From assembly GCF_018128905.1 (NCBI RefSeq), contig NZ_CP063808.1:124001-188000 (forward strand): DNA of 64,000 nucleotides. The letters are read 5' to 3'. The stretch is from Streptomyces sp. A2-16 (GTDB lineage Bacteria; Actinomycetota; Actinomycetes; Streptomycetales; Streptomycetaceae). The notes under the pieces were generated by a model. The model was not told the origin of the DNA. It did not search any database and saw only the letters and a program-made list of their open reading frames with translations. A program made the translations under genes and the position numbers. Below, piece by piece: positions 30,434 through 39,398 of this stretch (position 1 is the first letter of the stretch; every line of letters begins with the position of its first letter).

Positions 30434-31375
30434 TCAGGCGCGCGAGGCCTTGCGGCGACGCGTGGCCAGGACGATGCCCGCGCCACCGGCGAGCAGCACA
30501 GCCGCGCCGCCCGCGATCAGCGGGGTGTTGCTGCTGGCGCCGGTCTCGGCGAGGTTGTCGCCGCCGCCGTTCGGGGTGGGAGCGCCCGGGGTCCCGGTGG
30601 ACTCGGAGGCCGACGGGGTGGGCGTGCCCGTACCCGGGGTCTCGGAGGCCGGAGGCGTGCTCTCGGACGCCGGCGGGGTGGACTCGGACGCCGGCGGGGT
30701 CGACTCCGAGGCCGGCGGAGTGGTCTCCGAGGCCGGCGGGGTCGCCGGAGGCGTGGTCTGCGTGGTCGTGCAGTCCTTCGTGCCGCCGTTCCAGGCCGCG
30801 ATCAGCTTGTCCTTGATGACCGGGTGGTCCGGGCCCTTGGGGAGGTCGCCGTGCGGAAGGCCGTCCTTGGCGTCGAGCCGGCCGTCGAACTTCGTGTTGC
30901 CCCGGTAGAGGTCGATCTGCGCGTAGCAGCCGAGGTCCGGGATCGAGATGTCGAGGGAGTCGACGGAGCCGGCCTTGACGGTCACGGTGTCGAAGTCGTG
31001 GAAGACCTGCTCGCCGGAGGTGGCGAACGTCGGGCCGTGCGCGCGGTAGGACGCGAGGGAGGCGGTGCAGGTGGACGCGTCGCCCGCCGCGCGGACCTTG
31101 ACGTGCACCTTGCCGTCGTCGGTCGGCTTCAGGTTCAGGTCGTCGACCTTGACCGAGGCGAAGAAGTTCTTGCCGTCGAGGGAGAACTCGCAGCGGTCGG
31201 TCTCGGTCTTCGAACCGGCGCCGGTGCCCGGCTTGTAGCTCCCGCCGTTGTCCCAGCCCTTGCCGCCGGGGCAGTCGGAGGCCGAGGCGACGGAGGCGAG
31301 GGCAGCGGAGAAGGCGAGCGTCGCGGCGCCCGTCCCCAACAGGCGCCGCATGGTGACACGTCTCGCTATGGACAT
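30434..31375 (-). CDS. Sortase-anchored (LAxTG) surface protein
   Basis: 313 aa from ATG 31375. Sec signal peptide (MRRLLGTGAATLAFSAALASVASAS), a globular domain with paired cysteines (SDCPGG, DRCEFS, STCTAS, LGCYAQ, KDCTTT), a Pro/Ser/Thr linker with TPPASES repeats (residues ~205-260), and a cell-wall sorting signal: LAETG, hydrophobic helix, and RRRKASRA tail. LAxTG is the class E sortase motif of Streptomyces. The protein should be covalently linked to peptidoglycan. Binding function of the head domain unknown. Confidence 0.92.
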   Translation of the reverse strand: MSIARRVTMRRLLGTGAATLAFSAALASVASASDCPGGKGWDNGGSYKPGTGAGSKTETDRCEFSLDGKNFFASVKVDDLNLKPTDDGKVHVKVRAAGDASTCTASLASYRAHGPTFATSGEQVFHDFDTVTVKAGSVDSLDISIPDLGCYAQIDLYRGNTKFDGRLDAKDGLPHGDLPKGPDHPVIKDKLIAAWNGGTKDCTTTQTTPPATPPASETTPPASESTPPASESTPPASESTPPASETPGTGTPTPSASESTGTPGAPTPNGGGDNLAETGASSNTPLIAGGAAVLLAGGAGIVLATRRRKASRA

Positions 31376-31650
31376 ACGTATCCCGTCAGGATGAGTGAGT
31401 GGTAACAGCAAGCATCAGAAACACTGGGCCCATTGGTCACATGAGCCTCGGTGTTCTCACATCGTGGATCTCCTTGCGGAATGCTGTCAACCTGCGGTGA
31501 TACGAGGGCGGTTCGACGGCCATCACAATTTCGACACACCGGGAATGATCTACTCCGCAAAACCCGGGTTCACTTTTCCGGTGAGGTGGACAGATATCCC
31601 CTTTGTCGTCTTCATGGATTGCATCGCACCCGCAATACAGAGGAGCCCGC
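31376..31650. other. AT-rich divergent control region
   Basis: 275 bases between the surface protein and the alpha-glucosidase, clearly less GC-rich than the rest of the window. It must hold both promoters. I see no convincing palindrome for a sugar regulator, and short open frames here have no ribosome site. Confidence 0.5.
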
Positions 31651-33324
31651 GTGACCGCCCGCACCCCCACGCCCGACCCCTCGCCCGACCTGTCCAGCAG
31701 CGACCCCGACTGGTGGCGGCAGGCCGTCGTCTACCAGGTCTATCCCCGCAGCTTCGCCGACGCCGACGGTGACGGCCTCGGCGACCTCAGGGGCGTCACC
31801 GAGCGCCTCACGCACCTGGCCGCCCTCGGCGCCGACGCCCTGTGGCTGAGCCCCTTCTACCCGTCCGAACTCGCCGACGGCGGCTACGACGTGGCCGACT
31901 ACCGGGACGTCGACCCACGCCTCGGCACCCTCGACGACTTCGACGCCATGGTTGCCGAAGCCCACCGGCTCGGCCTGAAAGTGATCGTCGACCTCGTCCC
32001 GAACCACACCTCCCACCAGCACGTCTGGTTCCAGGAGGCCCTCGCGGCCGGGCCCGGGTCCGCGGCCCGTGAGCGGTACGTCTTCCGGGACGGCCGCGGC
32101 GCGCACGGCGAACTCCCGCCCACCGACTGGCAGTCCGTCTTCGGCGGCAGCGCCTGGCGACGGGTCGCCGACGGACAGTGGTACCTGCATCTGTTCGCCC
32201 CCGAGCAGCCCGACCTCAACTGGTCCCACGACGAGGTCCGCGAGGACTTCCGCACCACCCTGCGCTTCTGGTCCGACCGCGGGGTCGACGGCTTCCGCGT
32301 GGACGTGGCGCACGCCCTGGCCAAGGACCTGACCGAGCCCCTGCGCGACCTCGGAGACCTGCCCGGCGTCGCGGAGGATGCCCTGCACCTGCTGCCCCCC
32401 GGCGGCCACCCCTACTGGGACCGCGACGAGGTCCACGAGATCTACCGCGACTGGCGCACGATCCTCGACTCCTACACCCCGCCCCGCACGGCCGTCGCCG
32501 AGGCCTGGGTCCCGGACGCCCGCCGCGCGCTGTACGCCCGCGCGGACGAACTCGGCCAGGCCTTCAACTTCGAGTACCTCCAGACGGCCTGGGACGCCGG
32601 CGAACTGCGCCAGGTCATCACCGACTCCCTCGCCACCGCCCGCGCGGCCCACGCCTCGGCCACCTGGGTGCTCTCCAACCACGACGTCGTACGGCACGCC
32701 TCACGCCTGGTGCTCCCGCCGGGAACCGACGAGAACGCCTGGCTGCTCTCCGGCGGCCACGCGCCCGCCATCGACCTCGCGCGAGGGCTGCGACGCGCTC
32801 GCGCGGCCACGCTGCTCATGCTCGCGCTGCCGGGATCGTCGTACGTCTACCAAGGCGAGGAACTCGGACTGCCCGAGGTGGCCGACCTGCCCGTCGAGGT
32901 GCTCCAGGACCCGATCTGGGAGCAGACGGGCCGCGTCCGCAAGGGGCGCGACGGATGCCGGGTGCCGCTGCCGTGGACGCGGAGCGGGCCGTCGTACGGC
33001 TTCGGGGCGGGCGGTGCCTGGCTGCCGCAGCCGCAGTGGTTCGCCGAGCACGCCGTCGAGGTCCAGGACGGTGTCGAGGGATCCACGCTGGAGCTGTACC
33101 GCACCGCGCTGCGCCTGCGCCGCAAGCTCCTCGAGGGCGAGGACCTCATCTGGGCCGACGCGGGGCGGGCCGGTGTGCTGGAGTTCGCTCGGCACGAGGG
33201 CTGGCGGTGTGTCACCAACCTGTCGGACAGCGCCGTACCGCTCCCGGCGGGGGAGGTGCTGCTGACCAGCAGCCCGTTGCAGGACGGGCTGCTGGGTCCG
33301 GACACGACGGCCTGGATCGGCTAG
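31651..33324 (+). CDS. Glycoside hydrolase family 13 alpha-glucosidase
   Basis: 557 aa, cytoplasmic. All GH13 regions are present: VVYQVYPRSFADADGDGLGDL, region I DLVPNHTS, region II GFRVDVAHAL (nucleophile Asp), region III VAEAWVPD (acid/base Glu) and region IV LSNHDV (transition-state Asp). The size and the PNHTS/AEAW variants fit alpha-1,4-glucosidases of the GH13_30/23 type (AglA) that degrade maltose and short maltodextrins. GTG 31651 follows GAGGAG by 7 bases. No sugar ABC transporter is adjacent. Confidence 0.92.
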   Translation: MTARTPTPDPSPDLSSSDPDWWRQAVVYQVYPRSFADADGDGLGDLRGVTERLTHLAALGADALWLSPFYPSELADGGYDVADYRDVDPRLGTLDDFDAMVAEAHRLGLKVIVDLVPNHTSHQHVWFQEALAAGPGSAARERYVFRDGRGAHGELPPTDWQSVFGGSAWRRVADGQWYLHLFAPEQPDLNWSHDEVREDFRTTLRFWSDRGVDGFRVDVAHALAKDLTEPLRDLGDLPGVAEDALHLLPPGGHPYWDRDEVHEIYRDWRTILDSYTPPRTAVAEAWVPDARRALYARADELGQAFNFEYLQTAWDAGELRQVITDSLATARAAHASATWVLSNHDVVRHASRLVLPPGTDENAWLLSGGHAPAIDLARGLRRARAATLLMLALPGSSYVYQGEELGLPEVADLPVEVLQDPIWEQTGRVRKGRDGCRVPLPWTRSGPSYGFGAGGAWLPQPQWFAEHAVEVQDGVEGSTLELYRTALRLRRKLLEGEDLIWADAGRAGVLEFARHEGWRCVTNLSDSAVPLPAGEVLLTSSPLQDGLLGPDTTAWIG

Positions 33325-33330
33325 GGCCCG

Positions 33331-34119
33331 CTATCCGACGGTCGGGGTCGGGGTGGGGGCCGCCCCGGCCGCCGGGGTGGCGCCGTTCGCGTTCTCGCCG
33401 GGGACGGCCAGCGGTGTGGACGTCGGGTTCGCCGGCGGGGTGAGCACGACCATCGGGGCGCCGGGCTGCGGGGGCGGCGGCGTCAGGTCGCTGTCGGGCA
33501 GCTTCGGCGGGGTGGTCTGCATGAAGAGGGCCTGGTCGAAGTTGACGAAGCCGGTCTTCTCCATGACCGTCATGTGGTCGAGCACGGTGTCGTTGGCCAT
33601 GTCGGCCAGTGAGCGCACCAGGGAGTTCTTGGTGGTGGAGCGCACCTTCGAGATCGTGTTGAAGATCGAACCGTGCGTCACCCGGAGGATGTTGGCGAAG
33701 TTCGTGTCGAACTGCTGGCCGTTGCTCGACTCGATCGTGTTCACGAAGCCGACCTGCTGCGGGCTCGCCACGTTCGGGATGGTGATGTTGAGCATCGGGG
33801 CGATCTTGCGGCAGGCGGCGTCCAGGGCCGCGTGTCCGTCGATGAGGTGCCGTCCGGCCTCCTTCACCTCCGGGGTCGTCCCCTTCTGGAGAGCGACCTC
33901 GCCGAGCGGGTACTCCCACAGGCCCGCGGCTCGCACCTTGACGACGAAGTCCCGGTCCAGCTCGGTCAGCGGACCCCACTGCGTCTGCGCGATGACTCTG
34001 TCCTGTGCGGAGGAGACCGTGCTCACTCCGAGCATCGACGGATAGGCGAGTGCGCCCAGGGTCAATGTGAGGGCTCCGCCGACGAACAGCGTTCCCATCG
34101 CGTTGCGCGAGAGTGGCAC
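33331..34119 (-). CDS. DUF4142 secreted/membrane-anchored protein
   Basis: 262 aa. A signal anchor (LFVGGALTLTLGALAYPSMLGV) precedes a helical DUF4142 domain (residues ~50-195): LTELDRDFVVKVRAAGLWEYPLGEVALQ... with EVKEAGRHLIDGHAALD as the ferritin-like helix. A Pro/Thr/Ala-rich tail closes the protein. GTG 34119 has AGGAGG upstream. The domain is predicted ferritin-like, but metal ligands are not evident. Convergent with the glucosidase, 6 bases apart. Confidence 0.9.
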   Translation of the reverse strand: MPLSRNAMGTLFVGGALTLTLGALAYPSMLGVSTVSSAQDRVIAQTQWGPLTELDRDFVVKVRAAGLWEYPLGEVALQKGTTPEVKEAGRHLIDGHAALDAACRKIAPMLNITIPNVASPQQVGFVNTIESSNGQQFDTNFANILRVTHGSIFNTISKVRSTTKNSLVRSLADMANDTVLDHMTVMEKTGFVNFDQALFMQTTPPKLPDSDLTPPPPQPGAPMVVLTPPANPTSTPLAVPGENANGATPAAGAAPTPTPTVG

Positions 34120-34327
34120 CGTGCCTCCTGCCCGGTAGGGTGCCCCGCCACGAGGCGGGTCGGACGCACAGGAGTACGGACGCGGGGGCGTGAGTGTTCA
34201 TCAGCTCTTTTTGGGATGACCGGAGTCACAGACCGGCGGCGCGTTGACCGTTCGTTGACCGGTTCCCGGGGAAGTCCTGGGGAAACAGCGGGAGAGACCT
34301 GACGGGCCCCGCACCTAGATTCGCTGC

Positions 34328-35005
34328 ATGTCCATGCCACAGCCGTCCCGGGCCCTGCCCGTCCTCCCCTACCGCAAGCCCACCAAGGGCCGCGACTACT
34401 GGGTCATCGACGACGTGCTCCCCGACGTCGACGCCGTACGGGCACGCTGTCTCGCCAAGGACGACTGGGTGCGGGGACATCCGTACACCTCGGAGACCTG
34501 GCCGGGACTGCGGACCATGCCGGGGCTCGAACCCGCCGAGCTCGGGAGGGTGGAGCGGCTGGTGCGGCAGGCGACCGGGGCCAAGGAGCTGTGGGTGCAG
34601 CGGGCGCCCGGCGGGGGCACGCTCAACCACAACTGCGTACAGGTCGTCGGGGAGGGCGAGAGCGAGCCCCGGCCGCACACCGACTCCCGGGCGCTGTGCC
34701 GGTACGCCGCCGTGCTGTATCTCAACCCCGGCGTCCCCAAGGACTGCGGCACCAGCTTCTACCGGCAGTCCATGCCCGGCGGGCGGCTCGGCGGCAACGT
34801 CGTGCAGGCCCCGCACAACAACCTCGTCGAGGCCCTCGGCACCCGGTTCGTCGCGCCGGACGCCTTCGAGGAGGACGTACGGGTGCCGCACCGGTACAAC
34901 CGGCTGCTCCTCTACAACGCCAACCTCGTGCACAGCGCGACCGGTTACACCGGCAGCACGCTGGAGGAGAAGCGGATGACGGCCGTCTTCTTCTGGATGG
35001 CGTGA
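34328..35005 (+). CDS. DUF6445 / 2OG-Fe(II) oxygenase-like protein
   Basis: 225 aa. Double-stranded beta-helix features: PHTDSR (H-x-D metal triad start) near residue 118, YAAVLYLNPGVPKDCGTSFYR, and LVHSATGYTGSTLEEKRMTAVFFW near the C-terminus (distal His and the 2-oxoglutarate-binding Arg). These are the expected iron ligands and cosubstrate residue of prolyl-hydroxylase-like enzymes. Substrate unknown. Stands alone. Confidence 0.82.
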   Translation: MSMPQPSRALPVLPYRKPTKGRDYWVIDDVLPDVDAVRARCLAKDDWVRGHPYTSETWPGLRTMPGLEPAELGRVERLVRQATGAKELWVQRAPGGGTLNHNCVQVVGEGESEPRPHTDSRALCRYAAVLYLNPGVPKDCGTSFYRQSMPGGRLGGNVVQAPHNNLVEALGTRFVAPDAFEEDVRVPHRYNRLLLYNANLVHSATGYTGSTLEEKRMTAVFFWMA

Positions 35006-35038
35006 CCTGCGGCCGGATGGCGTGACCCTCGGCCCGGG

Positions 35039-35506
35039 TCAGTAGCGGACCGCCCGCGACACCTTCGCCCGCACGTCCCCCGACAGGCCGTGCGTACTGC
35101 GGGCGGTGCCCTTCCCGGAGCCGCCCGCCGGGACGTCCGGCACCGTCACCACCACCACGTCCAGCAGCTTGCCGTTCTTGTCGGTGAAGTCGACCTGGAC
35201 GGCGAAGGACTTCGACGAGTCCGCGGAGTTGGTGGCGGTGACCGCCACCGTCGTACGGCCGTCCGAGGCGGTCGCGGGGGTGCCGAGCCGTACGTCGGCC
35301 TTGGCATCGACGCCGTTCTTGATGTCGTCGAAGCGTCTGCCCGCCTCCGCGGTCGCCGACGACACCGCGTCCCCGGCGCGGGAGGCGGCCGAGGCGACCT
35401 TGCTCGCCACCGACGAGGGGCTGTTCTCGTCGGAGCAGGCGGTGAGGCCGGTGAGGCCGGTCAGGGCCAGGGCCGTCACCAGCGCGGCCGTCGTCCAGCG
35501 GGTCAT
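35039..35506 (-). CDS. Small lipoprotein with FxLYD-like domain
   Basis: 155 aa. Signal with lipobox LTAC (Cys about residue 24), a Ser/Ala-rich helical linker, then an Ig-like beta domain (TTVAVTATNSADSSKSFAVQVDF, then VVVVTVPDVPAGGSGKGTA) typical of actinobacterial FxLYD proteins exposed on the membrane. Convergent with the oxygenase-like gene. Confidence 0.85.
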   Translation of the reverse strand: MTRWTTAALVTALALTGLTGLTACSDENSPSSVASKVASAASRAGDAVSSATAEAGRRFDDIKNGVDAKADVRLGTPATASDGRTTVAVTATNSADSSKSFAVQVDFTDKNGKLLDVVVVTVPDVPAGGSGKGTARSTHGLSGDVRAKVSRAVRY

Positions 35507-35655
35507 CTCGCCTCCCGGGTGCAGGTCCCTCCAGTGAAGGGCCGACGCGAGGGGGCCGCATGCCGGAGGTCACCCGAACGGACCACTCCCGTGGTGGCAG
35601 GACCCGGTCCGCCGGATGGTCGAAGCACATCGACCACGAAAGGTGGGACACGGCC

Positions 35656-36144
35656 ATGACGCAGCAACCGCACGCCACCCAGCCGTCCGCCGGTGAGCAG
35701 TCCGCACAGCGGGCCGCCGGTACGCCCCCGACTCCGGCGCCGGGCCTCGGGCCCACGCCCACCGAGAACTCCTGGGCGCACGGCGGGGTCGTCTTCGCCG
35801 GTGTCCTGATGCTGGTGAACGGCATCATGGCGATCTTCCAGGGCATATCCGCCCTCGCCGAGGACGACGTCTGGGCCCGCCTGGGCGACTACGTCTACAA
35901 GGTCAGCCTCACCGGCTGGGGAGTGATCATGCTCTGCCTCGGCGTCGTCGCCGCCGTCACCGGCGCGTTCATCCTCAGGGGCGCGTCCTGGGCCCGGATG
36001 ACCGGTATCTTCCTGGCCTCGCTGAGCATGATCGCCCAGTTCCTGTTCCTGCCCTACCAGCCGGTGTGGTCGGTCATCATGATCGGCATCGACTTCTTCG
36101 TCATCTGGGCGCTCGCGGTGTACCGGCCGACGAAGCGGGCCTGA
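35656..36144 (+). CDS. DUF7144-type four-helix membrane protein
   Basis: 162 aa. A polar Pro-rich N-terminus (~50 residues) precedes four membrane helices (VVFAGVLMLVNGIMAIFQGI; GWGVIMLCLGVVAAVTGAFIL; MTGIFLASLSMIAQFLFL; VIMIGIDFFVIWALAVY), the pattern of a widespread Streptomyces membrane family. ATG 35656 follows AGGTGGG. Function unknown. Confidence 0.82.
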   Translation: MTQQPHATQPSAGEQSAQRAAGTPPTPAPGLGPTPTENSWAHGGVVFAGVLMLVNGIMAIFQGISALAEDDVWARLGDYVYKVSLTGWGVIMLCLGVVAAVTGAFILRGASWARMTGIFLASLSMIAQFLFLPYQPVWSVIMIGIDFFVIWALAVYRPTKRA

Positions 36145-36626
36145 CCGCAGCGGTTCCGGTGCGGGTGCCCCCTCGGCGAGTCGCCCCCCGTCCCGTGGCA
36201 GGCCGTGGTGTGTCCGCGGGCTCCTCGCGGGGCGGGGGCGGTCCGGCGTGGGGTTGCCGCTGCCGTGACCGGTCAGAGGGACGCCGGATCGTGCAGCGGT
36301 AGTGCCTGCGTCCTCCGCGCGGCCGATCAGGGGCCACATCACAGGACGGGCCCAGGCGTCCGTGCGGGGCTGCGGTGATCGGTGGGGCGGGCGTCGCTCG
36401 GTCTTGACGCCGGGGCCGCCTCCGTCCTCGTGGTCTCCGTGGGGGCGGTCAGCACTGGGCGGGACAGGGGGCGCCTCGATGCGGGCGGTCCGGTGCGGGG
36501 GCGCCACAGGCGCGCGGCGCCGTGGGCGCGCGACCATGGCGCCTCGTGCTCACCGCAGGCAGCCGGGGCGCGGGGGCAGCGTGAAATCGACCCTCCGCGT
36601 CGGTGGTCCGTCGAGCCAGGGGACCG
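36145..36626. other. 480-bp stretch without a supported gene
   Basis: Uniformly GC-rich sequence between convergent genes at 36144 (+) and 36627 (-). Several frames are open but lack ribosome sites and domain patterns. I see no strong hairpin or repeat. Confidence 0.5.
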
Positions 36627-36998
36627 TCACACGTGGCCGAGGCCGCCGCTGCCGAAGCCGCCGCTGGAGCCGGGGAGCCAGCGTTTGCGGTGCTGGTCCT
36701 TTCCTCGTCTGCTTCCCGAGTGATGGAGCTGGTACGGCATCAGCCGCTCCCGCCCCGGAACCGGAGCCGGCAGCTCGTCCGGCTCCCGCATCTCCCGGAT
36801 CTCCTGGACCGGCCCGGTCTCCGGGAGCCGCGGCTGCTCCTCGCTGAGCGGCCGCGGAAGCTCCCGGTCCTGGACCCGCATGCCGAACTGCACGGCCCAC
36901 ACCAGCGCGCCGGCGATGAACAGCCCACCGGCAAAGGCGGCGATCACGTTGAGTACCTCGCTCGACGTGGCCGCCAGGACAAACGTCGCCGTACTCAT
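36627..36998 (-). CDS. DUF6479 family membrane protein
   Basis: 123 aa. A single membrane helix at residues ~15-38 (VLNVIAAFAGGLFIAGALVWAV) and a charged cytoplasmic tail with Pro/Glu/Arg-rich segments and a Gly-rich end (SSGGFGSGGLG). This matches the DUF6479 family. Seven bases separate its start from the next gene's stop, so the luciferase-like gene and this one may share a transcript. Confidence 0.8.
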   Translation of the reverse strand: MSTATFVLAATSSEVLNVIAAFAGGLFIAGALVWAVQFGMRVQDRELPRPLSEEQPRLPETGPVQEIREMREPDELPAPVPGRERLMPYQLHHSGSRRGKDQHRKRWLPGSSGGFGSGGLGHV

Positions 36999-37005
36999 GC
37001 TTCGA

Positions 37006-37404
37006 TTATCGCCGAATCGGCGCGAAAGCGACGTCTCGGGGGACCACCGTGACCCGGTGGAAGTTGCACGCGGCCGGCCCGGCCGGACGCGGACTCGCCT
37101 GGTGGGCCTTGAGCGCCACGCTGACCAGGCTCATCAGCAGGTCGACGTCGGTCTCGCAGTCGAGGTGGACGGTGACCCAGCGGGAGCCGGGCAGCAGCCG
37201 GACCGCGGTCGACTCCTCTAGGTCGTCGCGGAATCTGCGGATGGCCGCTTCGGTGAGGTGCAGGTCCACGTCCCGCCCCGGATGGAAGTGCACTATCTCG
37301 CTGTGTGCGGAGCGCAGCGCCAGCCCCGCTCCGCAGCTGGGCAGGCCCGTACTGAGGTCGGACCACGCCTCCAGGCGCTCCAGGGCGCGCTCGGCCGGAG
37401 TCAT
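37006..37404 (-). CDS. Luciferase-domain (DUF5519) family protein
   Basis: 132 aa. RLEAWSDLSTGLPSCGAGLAL, SEIVHFHPGRDVDLHLTEAAI and PGSRWVTVHLDCETDVDLLMSLVSVAL are the family signatures; despite the name the domain is not a light-emitting enzyme. It often acts as a small-molecule-binding accessory domain. Likely cotranscribed with the DUF6479 gene downstream. Confidence 0.82.
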   Translation of the reverse strand: MTPAERALERLEAWSDLSTGLPSCGAGLALRSAHSEIVHFHPGRDVDLHLTEAAIRRFRDDLEESTAVRLLPGSRWVTVHLDCETDVDLLMSLVSVALKAHQASPRPAGPAACNFHRVTVVPRDVAFAPIRR

Positions 37405-37552
37405 GCGCCCATCGTCGCCGGATCACCGCCCCGCAACCAGAGGTTGAGCGAAACGTAACCGGGGCGTGAAGTGTCGCGCGGGCCGTGAGTGACCGGATTC
37501 CCGGGTCCCCGGTTCACGGGATCCCCGGTTCACCGGTCACGTGGTCACGTGG

Positions 37553-38473
37553 TCACGAGAACAGCAGGCGCCAGGTCAGCGGGCCGGGGTAACCGTCCGC
37601 GTCCCCGCGCAGCTCCGCCCGGGACTTCTGGAAGTCACGGACGTTCAGCCGGTCCGCCTCGCCCCACTCGCGGCTCGGGCCGACCTTGTAGTGGTCGCCG
37701 AAACCGCGCTTGACCAGCTGCTTCCCCAGCCGCAGAACATGCTCGTTCGAGGCGCCCGCGCGGAAGTGCTTGCGGCCCGGGTAGGCCGGTACCCGCGGTT
37801 TCGAGGGCTTCTGAGGTCCCTGAGGGGTGTCGTCGTCGACGTCCAGATCGGCCTTGGCGTACTTGACCAGCCGGGAGAAGTCGATCGCGCCCGGGTCCCC
37901 GTGGTTGTTCTCCGGCACGTGCATGTGCCCGCACACACCCTTGAAGGCCTCCCACTTCGTCCCCGACATCCGCTGGCCCTGCTTGCTGCCGTACGACGAC
38001 GGGTACGCGGGCCAGGACCCCGGCCCCGACAGCGGGACGCCGTGCTCCTCGTGCATCCAGGCCAGGAACCGGGCGACACCCTGCAGGGCCCAGTCGGGGG
38101 CGTCGGGCCAGTAGACGTGGGCCTTGCCCGCGGCCTTCCACTTCGTGTGCGACCCGGGGTCGCAGGTGCCGACGAGTTCGACCTGACAGACGTTGAGCGT
38201 GTTGGTCTCGACGCCGCCGCGCAGGTTGGCCAGCGCCCGGGACGAGGTCTCGATGTCGAAGTGCTGGTACCAGCGCAGTCTCTTCGCGGCGAGGTCGGGC
38301 ACCGCCGTCAGGTTGGGTGCCAGGGCGCCGCCCGAGTACGTGGGCAGGGTGCGCCCCTCGGTGGTGTGCAGGACGACGACGTTGACCTCCATCGCGTCGC
38401 CCCCGAAGTCGTCCTGGTACCAGTTGGCCCGGCTCGCGCCGGGGTATCGCTGAGGTCCGGTCTTCGTGCTCAT
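37553..38473 (-). CDS. N-acetylmuramoyl-L-alanine amidase-like protein with C-terminal binding domain
   Basis: 306 aa with no signal peptide visible. Residues ~20-190 have an amidase_2 pattern (VVVLHTTEGRTLPTY with the first zinc His, ARFLAWMHEEHGVPL, and CGHMHVPENNHGDPG with the later zinc ligands), followed by a linker and a peptidoglycan-binding domain with a GFGDHYKVGPSREWG ... VRDFQKSRAELRGDADGYPGPLTW signature. GGGGGA precedes ATG 38473. It likely cleaves peptidoglycan stem peptides; the lack of a signal peptide resembles phage-type or holin-exported endolysins. Confidence 0.85.
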   Translation of the reverse strand: MSTKTGPQRYPGASRANWYQDDFGGDAMEVNVVVLHTTEGRTLPTYSGGALAPNLTAVPDLAAKRLRWYQHFDIETSSRALANLRGGVETNTLNVCQVELVGTCDPGSHTKWKAAGKAHVYWPDAPDWALQGVARFLAWMHEEHGVPLSGPGSWPAYPSSYGSKQGQRMSGTKWEAFKGVCGHMHVPENNHGDPGAIDFSRLVKYAKADLDVDDDTPQGPQKPSKPRVPAYPGRKHFRAGASNEHVLRLGKQLVKRGFGDHYKVGPSREWGEADRLNVRDFQKSRAELRGDADGYPGPLTWRLLFS

Positions 38474-38649
38474 GCAGTCCCCCTGGATGCCGTGGAAATC
38501 TGTGGCTCTCGAAGTTCTTCTGCTTTCGAACTCCATCAGACGCAGGGGGAGTTGACGTCGGTTCCCCTGGTCGGGCGGTCGGCCGCGTGAACCGATCGCG
38601 GGGTTCGCGACGATGAGGGGGTGAACCGATCGTTTCGAAGGGGGACACC

Positions 38650-39348
38650 GTGAGTGAGAACGCCGTTCGGTCCGTGCGCGGCTCCGCCCATCTGGCCGTC
38701 GCCGGCCTCGGGCTCGCCGGGGCCGCCTGGGCGCTGCGGGCCGTGTGGCACATCCGGCTCTCCACGGCGGGGATGCCCGCCTCCGGGCTCCCGGACCAGG
38801 GCGAGGGCCGGCACCGGCCGCTGACCTCGCTGGAGGACTCGTACCACCTGGTCAGCACGGCCGGAGACCTCCTGGTGCTGCTGTGCGCGGCCCTGTTCAT
38901 CGGCTGGCTGTGGCGGATGCGCGACAACGCGCGCGCCCTGTCCGGCGAGCGCCCGCGGTACCTCGGCATCTGGGTCTACGCCTCCTGGGTCGTGCCGGTC
39001 GTCAACCTGTGGTTCCCGCGCGGGATCGTCGCCGACATCCACCGCAGGAGCGCCCCGGGCCACAAACTGCCCGCCGTCGTGAACGTGTGGTGGGCGCTGT
39101 GGCTGGTCGGCCTCGTCACCGGCCTCGGTCTGACCTACGACGACAGCACCGACGAGATCATCGCCCGCGCCTACCAGGGCGTGACCGGTCTGCTGGTGGC
39201 CGACGTGGCCGTGGTCGGCGCGGCCGTCGCCGGGATCGTGATGGTGCGGACGCTGACGGCCGTACAAATCCTGCACATGGAGGGCCGGTTGCGGACGCCG
39301 AGTGGTGATCCCTTGAAGGAAACCGTCAGGGCGTTTGATCGGGATTGA
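38650..39348 (+). CDS. DUF4328 membrane protein
   Basis: 232 aa with about five membrane segments. DUF4328 signature: FIGWLWRMRDNARAL, GIWVYASWVVPVVNLWFPRGIVADIHR, VNVWWALWLVG. GTG 38650 has GGGGGACAC upstream. Function unknown; a sugar-binding lipoprotein follows 50 bases later but is unlikely to be coupled. Confidence 0.85.
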   Translation: MSENAVRSVRGSAHLAVAGLGLAGAAWALRAVWHIRLSTAGMPASGLPDQGEGRHRPLTSLEDSYHLVSTAGDLLVLLCAALFIGWLWRMRDNARALSGERPRYLGIWVYASWVVPVVNLWFPRGIVADIHRRSAPGHKLPAVVNVWWALWLVGLVTGLGLTYDDSTDEIIARAYQGVTGLLVADVAVVGAAVAGIVMVRTLTAVQILHMEGRLRTPSGDPLKETVRAFDRD

Positions 39349-39398
39349 GGGCACTTACTGTTGCGCCTACGTGACAGCCCCCCACCCACAGGATCGCC

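Noticed and set aside
30650..30750. DNA repeat element in the surface protein gene
   Set aside because: The repeats are in-frame TPPASES units of a normal wall-spanning linker.
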